Positions 1 to 6,826 of a stretch of 10,605 nucleotides of DNA are shown in pieces. This stretch comes from Candidatus Omnitrophota bacterium (GTDB lineage Bacteria; Omnitrophota; Gorgyraeia; B26-G9): the NCBI GenBank assembly GCA_003645745.1, contig QNCH01000041.1:1-10605 (forward strand), in the 5' to 3' direction. Position 1 is the first letter of the stretch. Every line of letters starts with the position of its first letter. The position numbers were made by a program, and so were the translations under genes. The notes under the pieces are model-generated. The model saw nothing but the letters and a program-made list of their open reading frames with translations, did not search any database and was not told the origin of the DNA.

Positions 1-1
1 A

Positions 2-2419
2 ACAATAGATGATATTAAAAATATTGGCATAGGCACAAGTTATGGCGGTACTATTATCAGATTAAAGGATATCGCGAAAGTAAAGGATTCATATTTAGAA
101 GCAACAAGTTACGCGCGCACAAATTTAGCGCCTACAGTTTCTATCTATATCCAAAAAGAAAGTATGGCAAATACTCTTAAGCTTACTGACGCGATATTAG
201 CTGAAATGGAAACTTTTAAAAAAGATGAAGAATTGTCCGCAAAAGGGATTCGTTTGATTGCGGTATATAATCAAGGTGATTTTATTAGAAAAGCAATAAA
301 AGATGTAAAGAGTTCTTTATTATTTGGCGCTTTTTTAGCAATTTTTGTACTCTGGATGTTTTTAAGGGATTTTTCCGCTACTCTTATTATCGGTATTGTA
401 CTTCCAAGCGCGGTTATTTGTACATTTGTGTTAATGTTTTTACAAAAATTAACTTTAAATATAATGACTTTAAGCGGATTAGCTTTAGGCAGTGGTATGC
501 TTGTGGATAATGCGATAGTTGTTTTGGATAATATAGCGAAAAAACGCGCGGCTGGACTCAGTCACAAAGAAGCTTCAATTGTAGGGGCAGAAGAGATGTG
601 GCAGGCAATTTTTGCTTCTACTTTAACTACAGTAATTGTGTTTTTGCCGTTTATTTTTATAAATAAAGAAATACAAATGATGTATTATGGATTGGCAATG
701 ACTATTGTCTATGCTTTGCTGGCGAGTTTGTTAGCTGCGGTTAGCCTTGTGCCTCTTTTGTCTGTAAAGTTAGGCCATAAGAGCCTTGAAGGTTTGTTAG
801 AATTAGGAAATAAAAAAAAAGATCAGCAGAAAAAACATAGTTTTGAAGTGTTTATGAAGCGTGTTCAGGATGGTTACCGTAAAAAGTTGGTTTTAGCAGT
901 AAGGCTGCGTTTATATTTGGTGGTTGCTGTGTTGTGTATATTTGGTTTCGCGTTTTATATTTTTACTCAGAAATTGGGGATGGAGTTTTTAGGTAAAACA
1001 GAAGAGAATGAGTTTACAATTTTTGTGGAATTGCCTACAGGCGCGAAACTTGATGTTTCTGACAAAGTTGTAAAGCAAGTAGAAGAAATTTTATCTGATT
1101 TGCCTGAACTGAAAACAGTATCAAGCAGGATAAAGCCATGGTCAAGCAGGGTCTTTGTAAAACTTGTGCCTCTTGCTGAAAGGCAGAGGTCTAATAAAGA
1201 AATTATTGCTGATTTAAGAGAAAAAGTAAAGGATATTCCAAACGCGTTTATTTATTTTGAAGAGCCTCAAAGTATGGCATCTAAAGAAATACATATTGAA
1301 CTTTATGGTTATGATTATTCCACATTACGGCAAATAGCAATTAATGTTTCTCAAATTGTTGGAGGTATAGACGCGTTTGTAGATGTAAAAATAAGGATGA
1401 GAGAAAAAAGGCCTGAATTGTTAGCAGAAATTGATAAGATTAAAGCAATAAAATGGGGGTTAACAGTTTCTAATATTGCTGAAACTATACATGCGAAAAT
1501 GCGTGGCCTTGTATCTACGCGTTATCATTCAGAGGCAAAGGAGGTTGAAACAATTGCCAGGCTTAGGCGGGAAGATAGAAAAAATTTTGGTGATGTGCAT
1601 AAACTTAGCCTGGTTACTGATGATGGGCGTATTGTATATTTTGAACAAGTGGCTAATTTTAAACCAGGTGAGGGGCCTACTGAAATTTGGCGTAAAAATA
1701 AGCAAAGGATGATCGAAGTAAGTGCTACAATGTCTAAATATGACCTTGCCAGATCAGTAGAAGTAGTGAAGGAGGGCTTAAAAGATATGAAATTCCCTAA
1801 GGACTATTATTATCGTTTTGGCGGTGATTACGAAAAAATGATTAAAGGGAAGAAGGAGCTGATTTTTGTCGCTGCAATAACAATTGTGCTTATTTATTTA
1901 GTTTTAGCGTCATTGTTCGCGTCATATATTCAACCTATGGTAATTCTTTCTTCTGTGCCTCTTGCTTTAATTGGTGTTACTGCTGCGTTGTTTGTGTTTG
2001 GTAAACCAAAAAGTGTTTCTGTGTTTATTGGTATTGTAATGCTTTCCGGCATAGTTGTTAATAATGCAATTATTTTAGTAGATAGGATTAATCATTTTAT
2101 GCGGCAAAGAAAAATTAATCGCTATAAAGCTGTGCTTTTATCTGGAATGGACAGGTTAAGGCCAATAATGATGACTTCTTTTACTACTCTTTTTGGCCTT
2201 CTGCCAATGGCTTTAGATAGGAGTGAAGGGGCAGGTTTATGGTCGCCATTAGCAATTACTGTTTTAGGAGGTTTATTGGTCTCAACATTTCTTACTCTTT
2301 TTATTGTGCCGTGTATTTTTCTTATTTTTACTGATCTGGGTTCTTTGTTTAAACCAATGAAAAAGAAAACTTATGAGTATGATTGGAAAGGATTTGAGAG
2401 GTCCAGTGATGCTGTTTGA
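2..2419 (+). CDS. RND-family efflux transporter inner-membrane subunit, 5' truncated
   Basis: The reading frame is open from base 2, so the gene begins upstream; 805 residues are present, against roughly 1,000-1,050 in this family, so about the first fifth is missing. The protein is the proton-driven inner-membrane pump of a tripartite exporter (HAE1/AcrB-like superfamily). Visible features are a run of transmembrane helices after a periplasmic segment (window residues about 105-255), the helix-4 motif GMLVDNAIVVLDNI near residue 169, a second large periplasmic portion, and the second helix bundle with IVVNNAIILVDRIN near the C-terminus. The helix-4 site reads Asp-Asn where AcrB has two adjacent Asp; one acidic residue is retained, which is common in AcrB relatives. 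A basic and acidic cytoplasmic tail ends the protein at TGA. The substrate cannot be told from sequence. The membrane-fusion and outer-membrane partners would be expected upstream, outside the window. Confidence 0.95.
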   Translation, partial: TIDDIKNIGIGTSYGGTIIRLKDIAKVKDSYLEATSYARTNLAPTVSIYIQKESMANTLKLTDAILAEMETFKKDEELSAKGIRLIAVYNQGDFIRKAIKDVKSSLLFGAFLAIFVLWMFLRDFSATLIIGIVLPSAVICTFVLMFLQKLTLNIMTLSGLALGSGMLVDNAIVVLDNIAKKRAAGLSHKEASIVGAEEMWQAIFASTLTTVIVFLPFIFINKEIQMMYYGLAMTIVYALLASLLAAVSLVPLLSVKLGHKSLEGLLELGNKKKDQQKKHSFEVFMKRVQDGYRKKLVLAVRLRLYLVVAVLCIFGFAFYIFTQKLGMEFLGKTEENEFTIFVELPTGAKLDVSDKVVKQVEEILSDLPELKTVSSRIKPWSSRVFVKLVPLAERQRSNKEIIADLREKVKDIPNAFIYFEEPQSMASKEIHIELYGYDYSTLRQIAINVSQIVGGIDAFVDVKIRMREKRPELLAEIDKIKAIKWGLTVSNIAETIHAKMRGLVSTRYHSEAKEVETIARLRREDRKNFGDVHKLSLVTDDGRIVYFEQVANFKPGEGPTEIWRKNKQRMIEVSATMSKYDLARSVEVVKEGLKDMKFPKDYYYRFGGDYEKMIKGKKELIFVAAITIVLIYLVLASLFASYIQPMVILSSVPLALIGVTAALFVFGKPKSVSVFIGIVMLSGIVVNNAIILVDRINHFMRQRKINRYKAVLLSGMDRLRPIMMTSFTTLFGLLPMALDRSEGAGLWSPLAITVLGGLLVSTFLTLFIVPCIFLIFTDLGSLFKPMKKKTYEYDWKGFERSSDAV

Positions 2420-2733
2420 AACAGGACAAGGAGAGTTTGCTGCTTTGTTTATCATTCGCGCAATCTTGTAGCGGGTATGTCCCGCTGCTTTTACAGGGAA
2501 TCTAATTTAGATAATTTAATCCAATATAATGATACCTGTAGGGGCTGGGCTTGTCCCAACCCGAAACAATATAATTTTATCAACAATCGGTATAATGTTA
2601 AAATTATTGAACCTATAATCATGCCGAATCATACTTGCTTGCGGTACGTAGGTTCATGGTTTTATTAAAGCATGGGCGGCCCTTACAGGACAAATGAAAT
2701 ATTTACATCTGTAATTTAATATAAAATAAAATT
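2420..2733. repeat. Intergenic region with REP-like palindromes and a possible transposase remnant
   Basis: This 314-base gap has no convincing gene. A hairpin at 2470-2486 has arms AGCGGG and CCCGCT. A GC-rich palindromic unit starts with CCTGTAGGGGCTGGGC (2535-2550) and continues to CCCAACCC. A related unit lies on the other strand at 2674-2689 (complement CCTGTAAGGGCCGCCC, 12 of 16 identical). Between them, one frame reads IIEPIIMPNH, like the [I/V]MPNH core of Y1 (REP-associated) transposases, and then soon meets a stop. The arrangement could be the debris of a RAYT/REP unit; the protein resemblance rests on few residues. No T-run follows the hairpins, so none looks like a classical terminator for the RND gene. 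Confidence 0.45.
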
Positions 2734-3168
2734 ATGATTAGGATAAAGAATTTTTTGTTATTGAGTATTACTATAATCATACTATGTATTAGTATCGCGG
2801 CTTTAAGTTCTCCGTTACGCCCGGTATTGGTTGGAAATAAATTAGTTTTTGTTGAATTCGCGAGAACTCGCGCGGAGCAGTCTTTTGGTTTAAAAAACAG
2901 GCAGGAATTAGGTAAGGACAGGGGTATGCTTTTTATTTTTCCTGTAGAGCGGTTTTTGAAATTCTGGATGAAAGATACTTTAATTCCTTTAAGCATTGTT
3001 TTTATTGACCGGAACAGGACTATTATTGATATTCAACATATGCTTCCCCGGCAAACTGCGATTATTTATACTTCAAAAAAAAAGGCGAAATATGCTTTGG
3101 AAATGAATGTTCACTGGTTTGAAAATAATGATGTAAATATTGGTGACAAGGTAAGGTTTTGGAGATAA
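2734..3168 (+). CDS. DUF192 family protein, exported or membrane-anchored
   Basis: The 144-residue protein starts with a basic stretch and a hydrophobic segment (about residues 7-24) that looks like a signal peptide or N-terminal anchor; the Cys inside it is not in a good lipobox. The rest matches the DUF192 (PF02643) pattern: VEFARTRAEQSFGLKNR, then GMLFIFP, then FWMKDTLIPLSIVFID, then the C-terminal ALEMNVHWF and GDKVRF strands. Length is normal for the family. The biochemical role of DUF192 is not established, and this copy gives no extra clue. No clear Shine-Dalgarno precedes the ATG: the leader from about 2710 is almost pure A and T. It stands alone between two repeat-bearing gaps, so its neighbours do not suggest a pathway. 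Confidence 0.9.
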   Translation: MIRIKNFLLLSITIIILCISIAALSSPLRPVLVGNKLVFVEFARTRAEQSFGLKNRQELGKDRGMLFIFPVERFLKFWMKDTLIPLSIVFIDRNRTIIDIQHMLPRQTAIIYTSKKKAKYALEMNVHWFENNDVNIGDKVRFWR

Positions 3169-3199
3169 ACAAACCGGTGTAAGCGGGGTTTCAGTTATA

Positions 3200-3319
3200 G
3201 ATTTCCTGCAAAAAACGGCAGGGAATGACAAGAAATGGTAAGATGGCAAATGGCATGATGGATAATAGGATGTGCTGCCTTACACCGTCATTCCCGCATT
3301 CTTTTAGCGGGAATTCATA
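3200..3319. repeat. Inverted pair of GTCATTCCC-type palindromic repeats
   Basis: A copy on the + strand at 3287-3319 starts GTCATTCCCGC and closes with GCGGGAATTCAT; its arms ATTCCCGC (3290-3297) and GCGGGAAT (3307-3314) are perfect complements with a 9-base loop. A second copy lies on the - strand at 3200-3229 and reads, in its own direction, GTCATTCCCTGC ... GCAGGAAATC. The two face each other like a bacterial interspersed mosaic element. A 9-base inverted match also flanks the region: CGGTGTAAG at 3175-3183 and CTTACACCG at 3279-3287. No coding potential is seen here. Confidence 0.65.
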
Positions 3320-3344
3320 ATTGAATCCACGCTTTATTCACTTA

Positions 3345-3499
3345 AAATTGTAAATTGTGAATTTCAAATTAACATGGGTAATAGGAAAGTTGGATAAAAG
3401 TGGCTATTACCTATAAATATTGACAATTGGCAATTCACAGTTATCAATTGACAATTAAAAAAAGAATTAACTTTGAGGTAAAAATTGTGAATTGTGAAT
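3345..3499. repeat. Cluster of AATTGTGAATT-like direct and inverted repeats
   Basis: Short AT-rich words recur on both strands: AATTGTAAATTGTGAATT (from 3345), GACAATTGGCAATTCACAG (from 3422), ATCAATTGACAATT and AATTGTGAATTGTGAAT (from 3483). They flank a small stem, GGTAATAG at 3377-3384 with CTATTACC at 3404-3411. Together with the inverted pair just upstream they fill the 347-base gap before the DUF1848 gene. The spacing is irregular and the units are short, so this is not a CRISPR array. Confidence 0.55.
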
Positions 3500-3515
3500 A
3501 TTTTATTTTAAGAAT

Positions 3516-4409
3516 GTGAAAAATGGACTAAAGAGTGTAATTAGTGTAAGCAGGAGAACAGATATTCCTGCTTTTTATACGCGGTGGTTTATAAATAGGA
3601 TTCGCGCTGGATATTGTTATGTGCCGCATCCATTATTTCCTGCGCAAAAACATAAATTTGTAAGTTTAAAGCCTGATGATGTGCTTTGTTTTGTTTTTTG
3701 GACAAGGTCTCCTGCCCCTTTAATGAAATATTTAACTGAATTAGACGAAAGAGGATATAAATATTATTTTCAATATACAATTTTAGGCTATCCTCAGGGA
3801 ATTGACCCATATTCTCCCAAATTGCAGCAGGCATTATCTGTTTTTAAAGATTTAAGCCAGCTAATTGGCAAAGAAAAAGTAATCCTGCGTTATGACCCGA
3901 TTTTGTTTTCTAAGCTGACACCAGAGCAGTGGCATTGTGAACAAATAGAGTGTATAGTTAAAGCTTTAAAAGGAAATTTAAATAAAATGGTGATTAGTTT
4001 TATTGATCCTTACCGTAAAACAAAATTGCGTATGGGGGCAGATGATTTGCTTGATATTAACGCGTTTATTCCTGAGACATACGTTCAAATAGCCGCGCGA
4101 ATTCAAAAGATTGTTCAAGGCCTGGACATAGAAGTTTTTACTTGCGCTGAAAGTATAGATTTATCAATGTATGGCATTAGGCATAATAGGTGCATTGACG
4201 ATGAGTTGATTGGAAAAATTTGTCAAGAGCAAGTTGTATTTAAAAAAGATACAGGGCAGAGAAAACTTTGCGGATGCATGAAATCAAAGGATATTGGGGT
4301 AAACAACACTTGTATTTTTGGCTGTAAATATTGTTATGCCACTAACAGCTTAACAAAAGCCAGAGAAAATTTTCAAAAACATAATCCTGCGTCTGCTGCG
4401 TTGCTGTAG
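3516..4409 (+). CDS. DUF1848 family protein with C-terminal radical-SAM-like cysteine cluster
   Basis: The 297-residue protein fits DUF1848 (PF08902): the N-terminal SRRTDIPAFYTRWF, then VSLKPDDV, then VFWTRSPAPL, then YYFQYT, then LRYDPILF, and a C-terminal Cys region. The last part contains K-D-T-G-Q-R followed by C252, C254, C266, C270 and C273. C266-x3-C270-x2-C273 has the spacing of the 4Fe-4S site of radical SAM enzymes, but it sits at the C-terminus instead of the N-terminus. Family descriptions note this likeness; no reaction is established. The start is GTG at 3516. It is the only in-frame candidate near the family's conserved N-terminus, because an in-frame TGA lies at 3495-3497, and it has no good ribosome binding site. 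The gene appears monocistronic. Confidence 0.9.
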   Translation: MKNGLKSVISVSRRTDIPAFYTRWFINRIRAGYCYVPHPLFPAQKHKFVSLKPDDVLCFVFWTRSPAPLMKYLTELDERGYKYYFQYTILGYPQGIDPYSPKLQQALSVFKDLSQLIGKEKVILRYDPILFSKLTPEQWHCEQIECIVKALKGNLNKMVISFIDPYRKTKLRMGADDLLDINAFIPETYVQIAARIQKIVQGLDIEVFTCAESIDLSMYGIRHNRCIDDELIGKICQEQVVFKKDTGQRKLCGCMKSKDIGVNNTCIFGCKYCYATNSLTKARENFQKHNPASAALL

Positions 4410-4432
4410 GCATAAAAAAATATATCTCCAAA

Positions 4433-4530
4433 TATACTCAAATGCAATTGGTTTGCAAAATTCAGACGTTTCAAGATGCAGTGCAGGGGAATGTCATAAA
4501 ATTACAAACCAATTACGTTTGAGTATATAT
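4433..4530. repeat. MITE-like inverted-repeat element, copy 1 (about 98 bp)
   Basis: The left end at 4433-4455 and the complement of the right end at 4505-4527 agree at 21 of 23 positions: TATACTCAAA, two variable sites, then AATTGGTTTG. The right end carries ATTACGTTTGAGTATATAT at 4512-4530. The same word, exact or with one change, recurs just before fliM and cheA. The interior (TTCAGACGTTTC, TGCAGTGCAGGGGAATG) also aligns with the copy at 7853-8023, so the shared part is more than the ends. No open reading frame is inside, which fits a non-autonomous element. Confidence 0.7.
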
Positions 4531-4598
4531 TGATTTGGTATATCATTCTATTGGTTATCAATTATTTGATTTATTTTTGATAATTCTATATTGTCACT

Positions 4599-4619
4599 GG
4601 CAGGGATAAGCGCTGCCCC
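4599..4619 (-). repeat. REP-like GC hairpin related to the one at 2541-2561
   Basis: On the - strand this reads GGGGCAGCGCTTATCCCTGCC. It matches the + strand unit at 2541-2561 at about 16 of 21 positions. Arms GGCAG and CTGCC close a 9-base loop. It stands out in an AT-rich spacer. Confidence 0.45.
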
Positions 4620-4629
4620 AGCTTTATTC

Positions 4630-4730
4630 AGAAGCTGTGAAATAATCACCGTTTTTCGCCCGTTTCTCTTTATGTCTCGTCGGAGAAAAAACGCGAAAAA
4701 AGAATAATGGGGTATTATTTCACAGCTTCT
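4630..4730. repeat. 101-bp long hairpin with perfect 17-bp arms
   Basis: AGAAGCTGTGAAATAAT at 4630-4646 is the exact reverse complement of 4714-4730. Nested inside, TTTTTCGC (4652-4659) pairs with GCGAAAAA (4693-4700), and TTTCTC (4663-4668) pairs with GAGAAA (4683-4688), leaving a loop of about 14 bases. If transcribed, this would be a stem of about 30 base pairs with two internal loops. The word CACCG occurs just inside the left arm (4647-4651) and just outside the right arm (4731-4735). It could be a small inverted-repeat element or a structured RNA; nothing decides between them. Confidence 0.7.
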
Positions 4731-4759
4731 CACCGATTACAAGTTATTGCTGTTTTGCC

Positions 4760-4809
4760 TTGACAAATCAAAAAAAATAATTGTTATCACTTCTTAGATA
4801 TGTTATGCT
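4760..4809 (+). promoter_or_regulatory. fliM: Candidate sigma-70-type promoter(s) for the fliM operon
   Basis: A consensus -35 box TTGACA lies at 4760-4765, with TTATCA (4784-4789) or TGTTATCAC as a possible -10 at a spacing of 18-19. A second reading is TTGTTA (4781-4786), then 17 bases, then TATGCT (4804-4809) with an upstream TG. Either would start a transcript about 100 nt before the fliM start codon, so the palindrome at 4870-4896 would be in the leader. No sigma-28-type (TAAA / GCCGATAA) promoter is seen. AT-rich sequence makes chance matches likely. Confidence 0.35.
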
Positions 4810-4869
4810 TAAATTAGATTATATGGACATTTTTGTAACAGTCTCTGAAAATATAAATTGATGCCTGTT

Positions 4870-4896
4870 ATACTCAAACGTATTACATTTGAGTAT
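4870..4896. repeat. Palindrome ATACTCAAACGTA / TTACATTTGAGTAT just upstream of fliM (copy 2)
   Basis: The two halves are complementary over 13 positions with one mismatch and touch with almost no loop. The right half continues as GAGTATATAT, as in copies 1 and 3. It looks like the two ends of the longer element joined after loss of the interior, or like a compact operator. It ends 9 bases before the AAAGGAG ribosome binding site of fliM. Confidence 0.65.
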
Positions 4897-4905
4897 ATAT
4901 CTGCT

Positions 4906-4912
4906 AAAGGAG
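4906..4912 (+). promoter_or_regulatory. fliM: Ribosome binding site of fliM
   Basis: AAAGGAG is followed after 5 bases by ATG at 4918. This decides the start against a TTG at 4858 that is in frame but has no such site and would translate the palindrome. Confidence 0.8.
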
Positions 4913-4917
4913 TAGTG

Positions 4918-5898
4918 ATGGCTGAAAACACAATGGATCAGGATGAGGTTAACGCGCTGCTTAATGCTGTTGATAGCGGAAAAGTAGCTTTTGAAAAAGA
5001 GAATCCTGGCGCGCATAAAAAATTCCCTGTTTATAACTTCCGCAATCCTAATTATATTTCCAAAGAGATAATGCATATCATCAGCGCAGTACATGAAAAT
5101 TTTGCGCGTACTTTTAGCTTTTCCTTATCAGGTATGTTAAGGTCTTTAGTTCAGATAGATATGCTTTCTATTGATCAGCTTACTTTTGATGAGTTCACGC
5201 TTTCTTTGCCGGAATATACTTGTTTGAATGTAGTTAGTATGCAGCCATTTGAAGGAACTTTTATTGTTGAAGTGAATTTGAATGTACTGATTTTATTTAT
5301 TGAAAGATTGTTGGGAGGAGAAGGCAGCGGTAATTTTAAAGAACGGCTGTTAACAGAACTTGAAAAGATCCTTTCAATAAAGATTATTAAAAAATTACTC
5401 GCTGAGTATAAAACTGCCTGGAATCAGGTAGTTGCTTTTGAACCTAAAATAGAAAAGACGGAGACTGACCCTAGATTTATTAAATCAATGGATATGCATG
5501 AAAGGGTGTTATTGGTTTGTTTTGAGGTGAAAGTGGCTAAAGAAAAAGGCATTATTAATATTTGTTTCCCCTATAGTTATTTAGAACCTATATTGCGCAA
5601 ATTGGTTACTCAGTCTTCTAAACATCTAATTAAGAAATCAGGTAAACTCAGACAATCTTTTAGTAAAATGCAGGAACAATTATTAGATTTGCCGTTTTTA
5701 CTGCATTCAGTTTTAACCACAACAGTGTTACCTTTAAATGATATCCTTGATTTGAAAAAAGGTGATATTATCAGGCTGAATATGCGTACTGATGATGATA
5801 TTAGCATAATGCTGGATAATAATGCGATTTATCGGGCAAAATTAGGGCTGCGCAGTAAAAGGAAAATATCGATTATTACCAAAAGGGTAAGAGTTTGA
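4918..5898 (+). CDS. fliM: Flagellar motor switch protein FliM
   Basis: The 326-residue protein is the middle component of the flagellar C-ring and receives the CheY-P signal. Residues 7-15 (DQDEVNALL) are the conserved N-terminal CheY-P-binding peptide. Then FRNPNYISKE (41-50) and HENFARTFSFSLSGMLR (59-75) mark the start of the CheC-like middle domain, with LLGGEGSG at 131-138, the typical GGxG turn for FliG contact. The C-terminal SpoA-type domain covers about 255-326. It is more divergent than the rest, but LKKGDIIRLN and the closing strands are recognisable. Length is normal. The gene starts a tight run with fliY (25-nt gap) and cheY. The CheY-binding peptide shows that this motor is meant to be controlled by chemotaxis, not only built. 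Confidence 0.96.
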   Translation: MAENTMDQDEVNALLNAVDSGKVAFEKENPGAHKKFPVYNFRNPNYISKEIMHIISAVHENFARTFSFSLSGMLRSLVQIDMLSIDQLTFDEFTLSLPEYTCLNVVSMQPFEGTFIVEVNLNVLILFIERLLGGEGSGNFKERLLTELEKILSIKIIKKLLAEYKTAWNQVVAFEPKIEKTETDPRFIKSMDMHERVLLVCFEVKVAKEKGIINICFPYSYLEPILRKLVTQSSKHLIKKSGKLRQSFSKMQEQLLDLPFLLHSVLTTTVLPLNDILDLKKGDIIRLNMRTDDDISIMLDNNAIYRAKLGLRSKRKISIITKRVRV

Positions 5899-5911
5899 TT
5901 TTTTGACTTTT

Positions 5912-5916
5912 GAGGT
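5912..5916 (+). promoter_or_regulatory. fliY: Ribosome binding site of fliY
   Basis: GAGGT followed by 7 bases and ATG at 5924 decides the start. An in-frame TTG at 5903 lies upstream of this site and would add seven residues through it. Confidence 0.75.
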
Positions 5917-5923
5917 AAAAAAA

Positions 5924-6826
5924 ATGGCAGGACAGGGCTTAAAAAAAGATGAGTTAGATACATTCGCGGAAGTTTGTAATATTATTTTTGGCGCTCCGGC
6001 AAATGAGTTGACCGGCAGGTTAAAAGGCCAGGTAAAGTTTGCGCCGCCAAAGGTAAGAGAAATTTCTTCTGCTCAGGGCAAGGAAATATTAAAAGAAAAA
6101 ATAATTTTGTTAAAATATCAATATTCCGGTGCGTATCAGGGGGCCTGGATTTTTTTTATAGATTTAGATACAGGCAGGAAAATAGCTTCCAGAATGTTAG
6201 ATAAACAGCTGGATTTCGATATAGACACATTGCCTCAGAATGCTTTAAATGCGGTGAAGAGCATGATGAATGAGATAATGTCGTTGGTACAGGGTGCTGG
6301 TATGCAGACTCTGGGAAAAGAATTAAGCTTTAGACAGGGCATTATTGAGGTTGTGGGACAGGGAACAGGAAATTTTGATTTTGCAAAAATATTTCCTAAC
6401 GGTATGCTGGAAATAAATTTTAGGTTTAAAGTTGCTGATACCGTTGATAGCACTTTGCTGAGTTTTGTAGACACTTCTTTTGCGAAGTCAGCGATAGTTG
6501 ATTTTGAACAGGCAGTGATGCAGCAAATGGATAACTTCGATGCGGATAAACTTGTCGCGGTGAAAGAGGATGGGATAAATTTTTATCAGCGATTTGCAAA
6601 GTTTGGCAGAATAGACGGACTTCTGGTTCAGATTGCAATTGAATTAGCAAGTACAAAATTAAAATTTAAAGATTTATGGGGAATGGACAGCGGCTCTTTG
6701 TTAAAATTTAAAAGGCATTCTACAGGGCAGGTTAAAGTGAAGTTTGGCAAAGGAATTGTGGCTTTAGGTGATGTTGTCCGCATAGGAGAACATTTTGGCG
6801 TAAAAATTAGGGAGGTGAAGCAATGA
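5924..6826 (+). CDS. fliY: Flagellar motor switch protein FliY (CheC-like phosphatase domain plus SpoA domain)
   Basis: The 300-residue protein combines a CheC-type CheY-P phosphatase module with the C-terminal SpoA domain of FliN, the pattern of FliY. The first CheC signature is complete: D12-x3-E16-x2-N19, with Pro at residue 42, exactly 23 after the Asn. The second is degraded: S113-x3-E117-x2-S120, with Ser for Asn and no Pro at the matching place. The SpoA domain (about 226-298) is clear: LLVQIAIELASTKLKFKDL, then GSLLKFKR, then ALGDVVRIGEHFGVKIREV. It should sit at the base of the C-ring and also dephosphorylate CheY-P near the motor. A separate fliN is not in the window. Its last codons contain the cheY ribosome binding site, and the stop overlaps the cheY start (ATGA). 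Confidence 0.93.
   Translation: MAGQGLKKDELDTFAEVCNIIFGAPANELTGRLKGQVKFAPPKVREISSAQGKEILKEKIILLKYQYSGAYQGAWIFFIDLDTGRKIASRMLDKQLDFDIDTLPQNALNAVKSMMNEIMSLVQGAGMQTLGKELSFRQGIIEVVGQGTGNFDFAKIFPNGMLEINFRFKVADTVDSTLLSFVDTSFAKSAIVDFEQAVMQQMDNFDADKLVAVKEDGINFYQRFAKFGRIDGLLVQIAIELASTKLKFKDLWGMDSGSLLKFKRHSTGQVKVKFGKGIVALGDVVRIGEHFGVKIREVKQ
6811..6818 (+). promoter_or_regulatory. cheY: Strong ribosome binding site of cheY inside the fliY end
   Basis: GGAGGTGA matches eight bases of the anti-Shine-Dalgarno sequence, 4 bases from GGAGGTGA to the ATG or 7 from the GGAGG core. It is the strongest such site in the window, which suggests high CheY output although the gene is translationally coupled to fliY. 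Confidence 0.8.

Larger units (their letters stand above)
4410..4917. other. 508-base gene-free region upstream of fliM
   Basis: This region has no credible gene. In order it holds an inverted-repeat element (4433-4530), an AT-rich stem with TTATCAA and TTGATAA arms (about 4556-4582), a REP-like GC hairpin (4599-4619), a long hairpin (4630-4730), a promoter-like stretch (4760-4809), a palindrome (4870-4896) and the fliM ribosome binding site. These are listed separately. Confidence 0.7.

Noticed and set aside
2477..2668. Open frame of 63 codons after the RND gene
   Set aside because: Its start lies in a hairpin loop, it runs through REP-like repeats, has no ribosome binding site and has no protein-like character apart from the short IMPNH match, so it is treated as repeat or remnant.
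2703..2996. 97-codon open frame on the - strand
   Set aside because: It overlaps the first half of the DUF192 gene, whose family motifs are unambiguous.
3345..3499. CRISPR-like repeats
   Set aside because: The units are short, vary in sequence and direction, and lack regular spacers; there are no cas genes nearby.
4548..4733. Open frame of 61 codons on the - strand
   Set aside because: It is mostly made of the 17-bp inverted repeat and the hairpin interior and has no ribosome binding site or recognisable family.
4858..4917. TTG start giving a FliM with 20 extra residues
   Set aside because: AAAGGAG at 4906-4912 serves ATG 4918, and the resulting N-terminus places the CheY-binding peptide at its usual position.
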